Shown: positions 8,180-17,101 of the stretch, piece after piece
Numbering within the stretch: the first letter of the stretch is position 1
Layout: each line of letters opens with the position of its first letter
NCBI GenBank assembly: GCA_036835325.1
Contig: DAITMF010000030.1
Span: 1-42,179, forward strand
DNA: 42,179 nucleotides
Direction of reading: 5' to 3'
DNA from: CAMCHP01 sp036835325
Lineage (GTDB): Bacteria > Bacteroidota > Bacteroidia > Flavobacteriales_D > Sanyastnellaceae
Translations under genes and position numbers: made by a program
Notes under the pieces: model-generated
Seen by the model: only the letters and a program-made list of their open reading frames with translations
Database searches by the model: none
What the model was told of the DNA's origin: nothing

Positions 8180-11011
8180 TCAATTGCTTTTCACGATGCG
8201 TTGAACGTCGCGGCGGGTGTTGCTAACCACTTCCAGCATGTACAATCCTTGCTGAAGCGCTGACAAGCCATCGTGGTTCATCAATGATTTCCCGAAAGGA
8301 ACAGTGCCGTTGTGAAGTTCCATCACCAAGCGTCCGTTCAAGTCCAAAACGTTCACACGCACCTGCTCACCGGCAAAGTCGCTCAAATCAACATTCAGGT
8401 TGCTTGTAAACGGATTGGGCCATGCAGGCACGTTGTAGCTCTCAGCAATTTCATTGATGGTGGTTTCGAGCACCGGAGTTTCCAAAGGCTGCGTGGTGTA
8501 GATGTGGTACTGACCGGGGGCAAGGAAGTACCCTTGGTTCACGTTGGTGACCTCAAGCGGGTTGCCGGTGAAGTAATCGTACCAGGTTCCGGTTTGCTGG
8601 AAACCCGGAATGATCTCAAATCCTGTCACATCGAAATTGCCGAAGATGCACACGTTCATTTCAGGATGGTTCAAGTGCATACGCTTACCTGTACCACCGA
8701 AGTCGATGTCGTAATCGGTGGTCGAGAATGCGTTCTCGGTGCGCTTCAAGTAGTTCAGTGCGGCAGTTACACGGTACAAACGCTGACGGGCGTCTTGCTC
8801 AGGATAATCCCAACGAACAGGCTTGGGTGTCAATCGGCAGTTCGGGTTGATGCTGCCGTCAAGGCACCAGTTGATCGAGTAATCGTAGCCCACTTCGCCG
8901 AACTGCCAGAGCATCTTCGGTCCTGGAAGCGGAATCAAAAAGCTGTGTACCAATTCAATGCGCGCAAGTGCGGTGTTCAACGCTGTGATGTTGTAACCAC
9001 CCGACGAGTTTCCGAAATTCAGGTTCTTGTACATCACGCGTTCTTCATCGTGGCTTTCGGCATAGGTCACCAAGTTCGGTTGGCTCCAACCGCGTTGCTG
9101 GTATGATCCCCATGAAAAGTCGCCACTGTAGCCCATTGAAGCCTCGCTGTACGCGTGATTGAGGTTCCCCCAGAACATGAAGCCGTTGTTTGAAAGGGCC
9201 TGTTCTTCGGGGTTGTCGGCGAAGTGTTCAAGAATGATGAAGGCTTCGGGGTCAACTGACCAAATGTGGTTTCCGTAATCGTTCCAAATGTTCACACGGC
9301 TTTGGTCGTAGGCGTTCCAGGCACCAATGTTTCCAAGGGTGTTGTTTTGGGTGAAGCCTTTTGAAAGGTCCATGCGGTAACCGTCGATGTGGTATTCTTC
9401 AATCCAGTACTCAAATACGCGTTTCGTAAAGGCGCGCACAACGGGCGCTTCGTGGTTGTAGTCGTAGCCCACATTGAAGTCGTGCGTTGGGACTTGGTTG
9501 AAGTAGGGGTTGTCTGCGGTGGGTTGTCCCCATTGCCCGGCTGATGCATCAAACCACATGCGCACTTGCGGGTTTTGGCCGAAGCTGTGGTTAATGGCAA
9601 TGTCCATGATCACAGCGATACCGCGGTTGTGGCACTCGTTGATGAAGGTCTTGTACATCTCTCTAGTGCCGTAATACTTGTCAGGGGCGAAGAAGAAGGC
9701 CGGATTGTAACCCCAGCTGTCGTTGCCTTCAAATTCGTTGAACGGCATCAATTGAATGGCATTCACGTTCAGGCGCTCGAGGTAATCAAGTGTATCGGTG
9801 AGGTCAGCAATGCTTCGGCTCTCGAGGAAGTCACGAATCAACAATTCATAAATGATGAGGCGCTCTTTTGGAGGACGCTGATAGTCTTGATCGGTCCACT
9901 CAAAAGGCTCTTGTGCGGTCTGTAGCACTGAAACAGCTTCATTTCCGGTGAATTCAGCCGGGAAATCAATCAGGTTGGGGTAGGTGGTTTCCGGAATCCA
10001 AGGGTCATTCCAGTAATCCAATATTTTCTCAGCGTAGATGTCGGCAATGCGAATATTGTCAGGGTATACATGGTATTGGAAACGGTATTCCTGACCGGGG
10101 GTTAATCCGGTAATTTCAATCCAGTAGGTTGCTCCGTCAGCAGCACGGTTCATCAGTCCGTCGAGGCTAAACTGCCAACCGTTGAAATCGCCCACGACAA
10201 AGACAAAATCTTTACCTGGCGCCCACATGCGCAGCACCACTGTGTTATCGTCGAGGTAATTGATGCCGTCAACAGTTCCTGCCGGGGGGTTCAACGTTTG
10301 TGGCTGATTCGGCAGCACAATCACAGTGCGTTCGGCTTGGGTCACAACGACTCCATTGTCGGCAATGAGTTGAACAGTGTACTCGCCGCTCGGAAACCCT
10401 TGAAAGGTGTAGTTCAGTACCGTTGTATTCTGAGCCGAGCTCACCAAATCACCGTTAACCAAGATGCTCATATCGGCAGGTTCCGATGCTTGGGCATTGA
10501 ACACCTGAGATGCGCCCGAAGCGAGGGCGATTGAAGTTTCTGTTGGAGACAAGAAATTCGCTGTGAAGCTGCCGTCGCTCAGGGCATAAAAAATGTCGCT
10601 ACCATCAGCGGCGCGACCTACAGCACTGCCATTCCCGTTGCGGAATACCATGGCGAGCGAGTTAATTGTGACTCCCGCACCTACGCTGTAAAACTGTGCG
10701 AGCGTTTGTCCGCCAAAGTTAAAGCTGTGCAGGTTGTTTCCGAGGGGTGTCATCAAAACCTGGCCATCGGCCGTTCCCCAGTTTCCAACAACGTTTTGCC
10801 AGTCATTGGGGCCGTTTGACTCACTGGTGATTACACCTGTGTGAATGTAAATCGGTATTACTCCCTGCAATTCTCCGTTGCCTTCGGTAGCATCGTAGTA
10901 AAGGATGACCTGATCGTCTTGCGTTGGGAAGGCAGGTTCAGTCCATACAACTTGAGCAGTAACCCATTGAAAAACACAGAGAAAAGAGAAAAAAGAGGCG
11001 AATTTTTTCAT
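8180..11011 (-). CDS. T9SS-exported GH13 alpha-amylase
   Basis: The 943-residue protein has a signal peptide (cleavage after WVTAQ, residue 20), an N-terminal beta-rich region (about 21-235), a CBM48-like domain (about 255-335, VLRMWAPGKDFVFVVGDFNGW) and a GH13 barrel from about 380. Conserved GH13 regions: VIMDIAINHSFG (region I), GYRMDLSKG with nucleophile Asp548, FIILEHFAD with acid/base Glu595, and ESHDEERVM with Asp655. The last 80 residues form a type A T9SS sorting domain (VPAWPNPFTSNLNVDL, VNVLDLNGRLV, GLYMLEV, RIVKSN). It should be released or anchored outside the cell and make the first cuts in alpha-glucan. The gene lies directly upstream of susC, with its own consensus -7 element and operator. 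Confidence 0.95.
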   Translation of the reverse strand: MKKFASFFSFLCVFQWVTAQVVWTEPAFPTQDDQVILYYDATEGNGELQGVIPIYIHTGVITSESNGPNDWQNVVGNWGTADGQVLMTPLGNNLHSFNFGGQTLAQFYSVGAGVTINSLAMVFRNGNGSAVGRAADGSDIFYALSDGSFTANFLSPTETSIALASGASQVFNAQASEPADMSILVNGDLVSSAQNTTVLNYTFQGFPSGEYTVQLIADNGVVVTQAERTVIVLPNQPQTLNPPAGTVDGINYLDDNTVVLRMWAPGKDFVFVVGDFNGWQFSLDGLMNRAADGATYWIEITGLTPGQEYRFQYHVYPDNIRIADIYAEKILDYWNDPWIPETTYPNLIDFPAEFTGNEAVSVLQTAQEPFEWTDQDYQRPPKERLIIYELLIRDFLESRSIADLTDTLDYLERLNVNAIQLMPFNEFEGNDSWGYNPAFFFAPDKYYGTREMYKTFINECHNRGIAVIMDIAINHSFGQNPQVRMWFDASAGQWGQPTADNPYFNQVPTHDFNVGYDYNHEAPVVRAFTKRVFEYWIEEYHIDGYRMDLSKGFTQNNTLGNIGAWNAYDQSRVNIWNDYGNHIWSVDPEAFIILEHFADNPEEQALSNNGFMFWGNLNHAYSEASMGYSGDFSWGSYQQRGWSQPNLVTYAESHDEERVMYKNLNFGNSSGGYNITALNTALARIELVHSFLIPLPGPKMLWQFGEVGYDYSINWCLDGSINPNCRLTPKPVRWDYPEQDARQRLYRVTAALNYLKRTENAFSTTDYDIDFGGTGKRMHLNHPEMNVCIFGNFDVTGFEIIPGFQQTGTWYDYFTGNPLEVTNVNQGYFLAPGQYHIYTTQPLETPVLETTINEIAESYNVPAWPNPFTSNLNVDLSDFAGEQVRVNVLDLNGRLVMELHNGTVPFGKSLMNHDGLSALQQGLYMLEVVSNTRRDVQRIVKSN

Positions 11012-11033
11012 CGAAACGGGATTAGTGTTGCCT

Positions 11034-11041
11034 CAAATATA
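11034..11041 (-). promoter_or_regulatory. Predicted -7 element of the secreted amylase gene
   Basis: Minus-strand TATATTTG is a perfect match to TAnnTTTG and lies 22 nt upstream of the ATG at 11011. The -33 region has no clear TTG and is covered by the adjacent inverted repeat. Confidence 0.75.
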
Positions 11042-11046
11042 GTGAA

Positions 11047-11063
11047 AGTGTTAATTGAACACT
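11047..11063. promoter_or_regulatory. Perfect inverted-repeat operator candidate upstream of the amylase gene
   Basis: AGTGTT-AATTG-AACACT is a perfect 6-5-6 palindrome in the 61-bp gap between the regulator and amylase genes. It is separated by 5 bp from the -7 element, the same geometry as the susC site at 8152-8168. Confidence 0.68.
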
Positions 11064-11072
11064 AAGCTTATT

Positions 11073-11810
11073 TTATACCATCCCTGCATCCCTGCCGTCT
11101 TCATTCTCCCTTTCAAACTTGAAAAGCTGAGCGGGTTTGTGCAGTACGCCGGTTTGTTTTTCGTCCAACGCAACAATCTGATCGAGCTTCTTAATGTTCT
11201 TCCTGAAGTTGCGCTTGTCGAGCTTCTTGTCGAGAATCACTTCGTACAACTGCTGCAACTGACTCAAGGTAAACTTTTCCGGCAAGAGTTCAAAGCCAAT
11301 GTGGCGTGAAATAAGCTCTTCTCTAAGCACTTCGAGGGCTTTGTCAACGATATCGTTGTGGTCAAATGCGAGTTCGGGAATATCAGCCACATTCACCCAC
11401 GAGGTGTTCCCGGCAAACGAGGAGGGTTGCGGTTGGTACTCATCCATCTTCACCAAAGAGTAATAGGCTACCGTGATCACTCTACGGTCAGGATTCACAC
11501 GAAAACTGCGCAACCAATCTTGGTCTTTCAAACCGCGAACACGCTGGGGGTCACCAAAGGTGTGAAACTGCTTGAGGTATATGCCTTCGAGCGAAGTGAG
11601 CTCTTTCAGCACGCGTGCAGCACTGTCGTTTAGGCTTTCATCTTCCAAAACCATATCGCCAGGCAAGGCAATTTGCGTTTTCTCAGCAGTAAGCACTCCT
11701 GACTCCGGCAAACCTTGCTCGATTAATAAGACGTTAAGGCTTTCTCCGTCAAACCCGAACACCACGCAATCGACAGATACATCGATGGTGGCTGTTGCGC
11801 TTCTTTCCAT
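11073..11810 (-). CDS. NrtR-type transcriptional regulator: Nudix-like domain plus winged helix
   Basis: The 245-residue protein has an N-terminal Nudix-fold domain (about 5-145: VSVDCVVFGFDGESLNVLLI, IALPGDMVLEDES) and a C-terminal winged-helix region (about 155-230: FTLSQLQQLYEVILDKKLDK, RNFRKNIKKLD), the layout of NrtR-family sugar and NAD regulators. The Nudix box GDMVLED...ARVLKEL lacks several catalytic residues (the canonical R-E and E-E positions read A-R and K-E), so it is probably a ligand sensor rather than a hydrolase. It sits immediately upstream of the amylase, as Bacteroidota NrtR-type sugar regulators often do. It likely binds the AGTGT-type palindromes at 8152 and 11047 and responds to a sugar or sugar phosphate (inference). 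Confidence 0.88.
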   Translation of the reverse strand: MERSATATIDVSVDCVVFGFDGESLNVLLIEQGLPESGVLTAEKTQIALPGDMVLEDESLNDSAARVLKELTSLEGIYLKQFHTFGDPQRVRGLKDQDWLRSFRVNPDRRVITVAYYSLVKMDEYQPQPSSFAGNTSWVNVADIPELAFDHNDIVDKALEVLREELISRHIGFELLPEKFTLSQLQQLYEVILDKKLDKRNFRKNIKKLDQIVALDEKQTGVLHKPAQLFKFERENEDGRDAGMV

Positions 11811-11830
11811 AGCAATCGAAATGATGCCTG

Positions 11831-11838
11831 CAAAAGTA
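11831..11838 (-). promoter_or_regulatory. Predicted -7 element of the NrtR-type regulator gene
   Basis: Minus-strand TACTTTTG matches TAnnTTTG fully, 20 nt before the start codon. Nineteen nt upstream is TTTTAG, a weak -33. No copy of the AGTGT palindrome is present here, so autoregulation through that site is not supported. Confidence 0.55.
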
Positions 11839-11859
11839 TGATTTATGCCGATGCGAACT

Positions 11860-11896
11860 AAAAAACGGAAAGGGCTCCCCGTTGGCAGCCCTTTCC
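11860..11896 (-). terminator. Intrinsic terminator downstream of the methyltransferase operon
   Basis: A perfect 10-bp stem (GGAAAGGGCT/AGCCCTTTCC, 10-nt loop) is followed on the minus strand by G and six T. It separates the GH92 operon from the regulator gene. The 160 bp between it and the methyltransferase stop hold only a weak hairpin (11986-12003). Confidence 0.85.
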
Positions 11897-12057
11897 TGAA
11901 ACCTTAACCAAAATAACTACTCAAAATCGCTGTAGCCTTGTCATGTTGTAACTGACACTTCAAAACTACATGAAGTGCATCCCAACCAAAAGGCTGCTTT
12001 TGGCAACGGTAGTGTTGGTTGTATAAACGGTTCGGTAACGCAGTCTTTAACCTTTGT

Positions 12058-12798
12058 TTACACCTTGGCAACGCCGTACGCGATGTACTTCCAACGCGAG
12101 GGTGCTGCCCGATTGAGTAGTGATTGGTCGACTTTCCCGAGTGCATTGCGTTGCTTTTCCGTCCGGCCAAAGCAGGCAAGAACGCCGGTGGCTGCGCTCT
12201 GACTTTCAAATCCGGCGGCGTTCAACATTTCGCCCAATGCCGGGTACGATGGGTAGTTCCAGTCTTTGCCCCAACGCGTAAATCGGTGCCTGAAAAAACG
12301 GTGCAAACGCGCTCCTTCCAAATTCTCTGCATAGCACAAAACACCTCCCGGTTTGAGCAGTGTACGCATGTTGCGCAGCGTTTTTAGCTGCAAATCGGCG
12401 CGGTCGTTTCGTCCAATTCCGCCGAGTATGCTCTTGAATAAAACAACGTCGTAAGCTCCACTGTGTGGCTCAATGACTGCCGCATCGGTAATGTCAAGGG
12501 CGGCGTACGCTACGCGGTGATCAACCTTGTGTTTTCTATGGAGGGGATGTGCGCTCTCGCGCGGATGAGTGAGGTCAGTACACAGTACATCAAACCCCTC
12601 CACAGCGGCCAAGAGCGATAAACCGCCGTTTCGGCCGCCAATGTCGATGGCTTTAGGATGCGCGTTCTTCAATGCACATTCGCGAAGCGCGGGAAGCCAA
12701 AGTTCAAGTGCTTTGCTCCAGTTTCTGACGTCCCATTCAAAAACATCGTCGATTATGGCCTTGCCGGCAAGTGCATCAGTGTTGCGGAGGTAGAGCAT
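12058..12798 (-). CDS. Class I SAM-dependent methyltransferase
   Basis: The 246-residue protein shows the Rossmann methyltransferase core: motif I KAIDIGGRNGGLSLLAA (about 49-66), an acidic motif II DVLCTDLTHP (about 70-79), DVVLFKSILGGIG (post-motif region) and the LLKPGGVLCYAENLEG strand (about 147-162). The tail FESQSAATGVLACFGRTEKQ is typical of small-molecule or glycan methyltransferases. It has no signal peptide and is cytoplasmic. Its start overlaps the end of the aminotransferase gene by 23 bp, implying coupled expression. An aminotransferase and a methyltransferase together suggest amino-sugar or other small-molecule modification, but the acceptor is unknown. Confidence 0.85.
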   Translation of the reverse strand: MLYLRNTDALAGKAIIDDVFEWDVRNWSKALELWLPALRECALKNAHPKAIDIGGRNGGLSLLAAVEGFDVLCTDLTHPRESAHPLHRKHKVDHRVAYAALDITDAAVIEPHSGAYDVVLFKSILGGIGRNDRADLQLKTLRNMRTLLKPGGVLCYAENLEGARLHRFFRHRFTRWGKDWNYPSYPALGEMLNAAGFESQSAATGVLACFGRTEKQRNALGKVDQSLLNRAAPSRWKYIAYGVAKV

Positions 12799-13975
12799 TG
12801 AAGGCGTCTAGGATGAGTGAGCAGGCGCAATCTACCTCTTCTTCGGTGATGTTCAAAGGCGGTGCGATCCGAAATGCGTCAGGATGACTCAAAAACCAAA
12901 AGCCAATAAACCCGTTGGCAATGCCGTAGTCAACCACGTGCTGAACAGCAGACACACTCCCGAGCTCAATGGCAAAAAACAATCCTTTGTGCCGAATGGC
13001 CTTCACAAGTGGATGCGCACCCAGTCGTTCTGCAATGCGATCGCCCATTCGGTTGACGTGCTCAAGGTCAATTTCTTTTTTCAGCACCTCCAATCCGGCG
13101 CAAGCCGCAGCACACACCAATGGGTGTCCGCCAAAGGTGGTGATGTGCCCAAGCATGGGTGAGTAGGTAAATTGCTCCATCAACGAACGCGGTGCAACCA
13201 AGGCCCCAATGGGCATCCCTCCGCCCAAGGCTTTACCCAAGGTTAAGAGGTCGGGCACAATACCAAAGTGCTCAAATGCAAAATAGCGTCCTGTTCGTCC
13301 CAATCCTGCCTGAATTTCGTCAAGGATGAGCAAGCTGCCTGTCGCGGTGCAACGCTCTCGCAGGGCGACCATCCATCCCAGATCCGGAATACGAACCCCG
13401 GCATCACCTTGAATGGTTTCAACAATCACACAGGCGGTTTCAGGAGTAATCAACGCAAGGTCTTCCATGCTGTTGAAGCGCATGAAGTGGATGTCAGGCA
13501 ACAGCGGCCGAAAAGCGCGTTTCTTCATCTCGTTGCCACTGACGCTCAGTGATCCGTGGGTGCTGCCGTGGTAGGCGCCGCGGCAGGCAACAATGCGGGT
13601 TCGACCGGTCACGCGTTTGGCCAGCTTGAGCGCTGCTTCATTGGCTTCAGTGCCTGAATTGACGAAGTACACGCAGTTCAGCGGCTCAGGTAAGAGGTCA
13701 ATCAAGGCTTTCGCGGCGTCGGTTTGCGGCTGCTGCACGTACTCGCCATACACCATCACATGGAGATGCTTATCGGCCTGTGCTTTAATGGCTTCCACTA
13801 CACGTGGATGGCCATGTCCGATGGATGACACGCCAACGCCTGAAATCAAATCCATCCAGAGTTTCCCTTCCGTACCGTACAACCAAACCCCTTTGGCACG
13901 AGAAATCTCCAATCCAAACGGATAGGGGGTAGTTTGCGCAAGGTGGCGGTCAAAAAAATCGCTGCGTCCTTCCAT
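12776..13975 (-). CDS. Class III PLP-dependent aminotransferase (acetylornithine/ornithine type)
   Basis: The 399-residue length is normal for the family. PLP-site features are clear: NSGTEANEAALKLAKR (about 106-121) for phosphate binding, GAYHGSTHGS (about 133-142), LLILDEIQAGLGRTGR with Asp219, and the Schiff-base lysine Lys248 in LLTLGKALGGGMP. It moves an amino group between a terminal amine such as ornithine, acetylornithine or a related diamine and an oxo-acid. Its ATG shares one base with the GH92 stop (TGATG), so it is translationally coupled. The carriage with a glycosidase and methyltransferase is unlike an arginine biosynthesis context, so the substrate is left open. Confidence 0.9.
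   Translation of the reverse strand: MEGRSDFFDRHLAQTTPYPFGLEISRAKGVWLYGTEGKLWMDLISGVGVSSIGHGHPRVVEAIKAQADKHLHVMVYGEYVQQPQTDAAKALIDLLPEPLNCVYFVNSGTEANEAALKLAKRVTGRTRIVACRGAYHGSTHGSLSVSGNEMKKRAFRPLLPDIHFMRFNSMEDLALITPETACVIVETIQGDAGVRIPDLGWMVALRERCTATGSLLILDEIQAGLGRTGRYFAFEHFGIVPDLLTLGKALGGGMPIGALVAPRSLMEQFTYSPMLGHITTFGGHPLVCAAACAGLEVLKKEIDLEHVNRMGDRIAERLGAHPLVKAIRHKGLFFAIELGSVSAVQHVVDYGIANGFIGFWFLSHPDAFRIAPPLNITEEEVDCACSLILDAFNALPPQH
13369..13378 (-). repeat. GGATGGATGG decamer, copy 2
   Basis: Exact copy within the aminotransferase gene, preceded by G on its own strand. It reads in the coding direction as Gly-Trp-Met. Confidence 0.8.
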
Positions 13976-16956
13976 CAGTAGGCCTCAATCTCAATTTCGT
14001 CCAAGAAAATCCACCGCGGATTTCCGGCGCCAAGGTGCCATTCAGGGATACTACCGGCATTCACCGCTGTGATTTTTACAAAGCGGTACATGCCTCCGTT
14101 TCGGCTCTTGAAGCGGTGCACAGCGGGTGTATAGTCGTCAACGGCTAGCGGATTCGACAACACTTCTTCACTGCTGTAGTTGACGCCATCTTTGCTGTAC
14201 GCGATGCGCACTTCTGCCGGAGCCCATATCCACGGACGAATGTCTTGCACCGCGCCAACCTTGACCGATTTGATTGATTTGACGGCCCCAAGGTCAACAA
14301 TGGCCACTACGTCTTCGCCATAGTACCCTTGCCATTCGCCGGTTTTGAAATTCGCACCGCCTTTAATGCCGTCAATGAGGGCTTGATCGCCCCCGGCTGC
14401 GTACTGGTTTGAAAACGCCGGCGATACGGTCACCTTCCAATCGTGCGCAATCTTGCGCATTTCGCTCCTTACGGTAGCCGATTGACGGCCGTTCTTTTCA
14501 GCATAAGCTTCAATGACGCAATTGGATTTCACGTCAAACGGACCGCTGTAGAGGCTGAATTCCGGCGTTTTTCTGACATCTTCAATTACACGGTAAACGA
14601 GTGACGCCGAAGAGTCGGATGAATACAAACGAACGGTCGAAGCGTCACGAAAACTGCGCGCAGCCTCAATGATCGGGGTTGAAACAAAGTTGCGGTCATT
14701 TACACGCACTTGCGGACGCTGCGTTTCGCCTGTGGCCCAGTCACGGTTGGGTTCGGGGCCCAATTCAACTACCAATTCTCCGCCTTTGACGATGTCAAAA
14801 TGGGTCAAATACGATCGTGTGTAGGGGGTTCCGTTCAGTGCGACCGACTGAATGTAGATTGATTCAGGGGTTTTGCGCTTCGCGCGGATGTGGAACTGTT
14901 TGCCGTTCTCCAAATTCAATGTAGCGTTGAAGCGTGGGGTGCCCAACACGTAGTAGTCGCTTCCCGGTGTAACGGGGTAGAAGCCCAAGGCCGATAAAAC
15001 GTACCAAGCTGACATCTGTCCGCAGTCTTCATTGCCTGAGTACCCGTCAGGCTCAGGCGAGTAAAGCTCATTTAGAATTCGGGTGACAAGCTCTTGGGTT
15101 TTCCAACCTTGGCCAACAAAGTTGTAGAGATAAGCCATGTGGTGGCTGGGCTCATTGCCATGGGCATACTGACCTATCAAACCGGTGATGTCGGCTTGCT
15201 CACGGCCGCTAACGGGTGCAGAGGTGGTGAACATTTCATCGAGCAGCGCGGCATAGGCGCTGTCGCCTCCGATGAGTTCAATGTGTCCGTTGATGTCGTG
15301 CGGAGCAAAGAAGTTGTACTGCCAGCCATTGGCTTCGGTGTAGTTGAAGTTGACTTCGGTGGGGTCAAACCCGTCGATGAAACTGCCTCCACGCCGTGGC
15401 TGGATGAACTTGCTTTCGGGATTGTACAGGTTACGGTACCCAAGCGATCGATTCTCGTACCGATTCGCAACACTGTCGTGCTTGCCAATGGCTTTGGCAA
15501 ACTGAGCAATGCACCAATCGTCGTAGGCGTATTCGAGGGTTTTTGACACGCTTTCATGGTCTTCTTCAGATGGAATGTAGCCCAATTTCCAAAAGGGTTT
15601 TCGACCTAATTTATCGTTGTAAGCAGTGTGCTCCATGGCGTTGAAAGCCAGTTCATTATCAAAGTCCGAAATCCCTTTGATATAGGCATCGGCTATGACC
15701 GATACCGAGTGGTAGCCAATCATGCAATCGGTTTCATTTGCGGCGAGTTCCCATACGGGCAATTCACCCATTTGCGCATGCATGCGCAGCATGGTGCGAA
15801 TGAACTCTCCGGTGCGCTTCTGTTGAATCAAGGTGTACAGGGGGTGGGCAGCCCTAAAGGTATCCCACAGTGAGAAAACCGTGTACTGGGTTTCGCCTTC
15901 GCGCTCAGCGGCGTAATTAACACCGTCAGTGCCGCGGTAGTCGCCATTCACATCGCTCCAGGTGTTCGGAACGGTGAGGGTATGGTAGAGGGCGCTGTAG
16001 AAAGTGGTCATCTCTTCGGCCGACGGCGTTTCAATGGCAATGGCCCCCAGTTCATCGTCCCACGATTTCTCGGCATCTTCGCGGTAGCGCGCGAAATCCC
16101 AATGTGGTGCCTCGGCTGCCAGGTTCATGAGCGCGCCTTCAATGGAAGTCGACGAGAGGGCAACCTTGGCAATGAGCGTGTCGGTCAACCCAAACTTCAG
16201 CGGAAACACAGGCACATCGGCATACACAGTCCCGGTATCGCCGGTTTCCGGATCAACTTCGTAGTAAACCTCATAGGTTTGGTCGAGGTACTCAAACGGT
16301 TTCGAAAAGCTGGCAGCGAAGTACACAATTTGGTTCGTCGCCCACGCCGTCGATTGCCTAAAACCTACAATTAAAGTGTCTCCTCGCGGTTCAAACTGGT
16401 ATGAAAGTAGTTCGTCACGGTGCGCCATGTCGATGAAAAGCACGCAGCTATCAGGCTTGTCAAAGCTATACCGATGAATACCAACGCGCGTTGTCGCGGT
16501 CAATTCGGTCGTAAGGGCATGGTCGTCAAGATGAACACTGTAGTAACCTGCGTTGGCCTTTTCGGTTTCTTTTCGGAAGGATGAGCGGTAGCGCTCGCCC
16601 CAATTGCTTCCGTCGTGAACCGAATTGTTCGTCGGCATAAAAAGAATGTCGCCGTAGTCAGAAACACCGGTGCCCTGAAGATGTGTATGCGAAAATCCGT
16701 AAATCAAGCTGTCAGAGTAGTGGTAACCGCTGCATCCGTCCCAACCGGTTAAACGGGTGTCAGGACTCAGCTGAACCATCCCGAAAGGCATCGTCGCGCC
16801 GGGATAGGTATGTCCGTGTCCGCCTGTTCCAATGAACGGATTTACCCAATGCGACAAGCGGCGGCTTTCAAGGGTGTCAGCGGTTTGGTGTTCTCGGCAT
16901 CCCATCCATCCCAGAACAAAAAGAAGAAAGAAAAAGCGGTACATGACTGTGTGCAT
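13975..16956 (-). CDS. GH92 alpha-mannosidase-like surface lipoprotein with C-terminal binding modules
   Basis: The 993-residue protein has a lipoprotein signal (MYRFFFLLFVLGWMGC; the ATG at 16944 is an alternative start). The GH92 domain spans about 30-720. Hallmarks are VNPFIGTGGHGHTYPGATMP, PFGMVQLSPDT, GYHYSD, IYGFSHTHLQGTG, the glycosidase motif GNEDCGQMSAWYVLSALGFY (about 635-655) and YVLGTPRF. These enzymes are calcium-dependent exo-alpha-mannosidases, usually acting on alpha-1,2/1,3/1,6 mannose. About 735-830 resembles a chitobiase C-terminal-like domain, and about 835-993 an F5/8 type C (discoidin-like) domain ending WIFLDEIEIEAY. It heads the three-gene operon. No mannan SusCD pair is next to it, so its glycan is probably an N-glycan or mannan remnant (inference). 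Confidence 0.93.
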   Translation of the reverse strand: MHTVMYRFFFLLFVLGWMGCREHQTADTLESRRLSHWVNPFIGTGGHGHTYPGATMPFGMVQLSPDTRLTGWDGCSGYHYSDSLIYGFSHTHLQGTGVSDYGDILFMPTNNSVHDGSNWGERYRSSFRKETEKANAGYYSVHLDDHALTTELTATTRVGIHRYSFDKPDSCVLFIDMAHRDELLSYQFEPRGDTLIVGFRQSTAWATNQIVYFAASFSKPFEYLDQTYEVYYEVDPETGDTGTVYADVPVFPLKFGLTDTLIAKVALSSTSIEGALMNLAAEAPHWDFARYREDAEKSWDDELGAIAIETPSAEEMTTFYSALYHTLTVPNTWSDVNGDYRGTDGVNYAAEREGETQYTVFSLWDTFRAAHPLYTLIQQKRTGEFIRTMLRMHAQMGELPVWELAANETDCMIGYHSVSVIADAYIKGISDFDNELAFNAMEHTAYNDKLGRKPFWKLGYIPSEEDHESVSKTLEYAYDDWCIAQFAKAIGKHDSVANRYENRSLGYRNLYNPESKFIQPRRGGSFIDGFDPTEVNFNYTEANGWQYNFFAPHDINGHIELIGGDSAYAALLDEMFTTSAPVSGREQADITGLIGQYAHGNEPSHHMAYLYNFVGQGWKTQELVTRILNELYSPEPDGYSGNEDCGQMSAWYVLSALGFYPVTPGSDYYVLGTPRFNATLNLENGKQFHIRAKRKTPESIYIQSVALNGTPYTRSYLTHFDIVKGGELVVELGPEPNRDWATGETQRPQVRVNDRNFVSTPIIEAARSFRDASTVRLYSSDSSASLVYRVIEDVRKTPEFSLYSGPFDVKSNCVIEAYAEKNGRQSATVRSEMRKIAHDWKVTVSPAFSNQYAAGGDQALIDGIKGGANFKTGEWQGYYGEDVVAIVDLGAVKSIKSVKVGAVQDIRPWIWAPAEVRIAYSKDGVNYSSEEVLSNPLAVDDYTPAVHRFKSRNGGMYRFVKITAVNAGSIPEWHLGAGNPRWIFLDEIEIEAY
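16902..16911 (-). repeat. GGATGGATGG decamer, copy 3
   Basis: Exact copy in GGGATGGATGGGATG context. It encodes the Gly-Trp-Met just before the lipobox cysteine of the GH92 signal peptide, with the same strand and reading frame as copy 2. Confidence 0.8.
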
Positions 16957-17101
16957 TTGGGCGCAAGATAGTCAGCTTTGACGGCACATGAAGCGCTTTC
17001 GTTTTCAACTTAAAGACTGCGTGAAGTTTTGAACAAGTTCGTCGCGTGGGCTTTTTTGATCGGTGAAAACGCATAAATTGTAGCTGATTAACCTCAACCA
17101 A

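Noticed and set aside
8312..9106. 264-residue plus-strand frame
   Set aside because: Antisense to the well-supported T9SS amylase C-terminal half; no signal or domain.
11986..12003. CCAAAAG/CTTTTGG hairpin downstream of the methyltransferase gene
   Set aside because: Short stem with no T-run; the strong terminator at 11860-11896 explains the end of the transcript.
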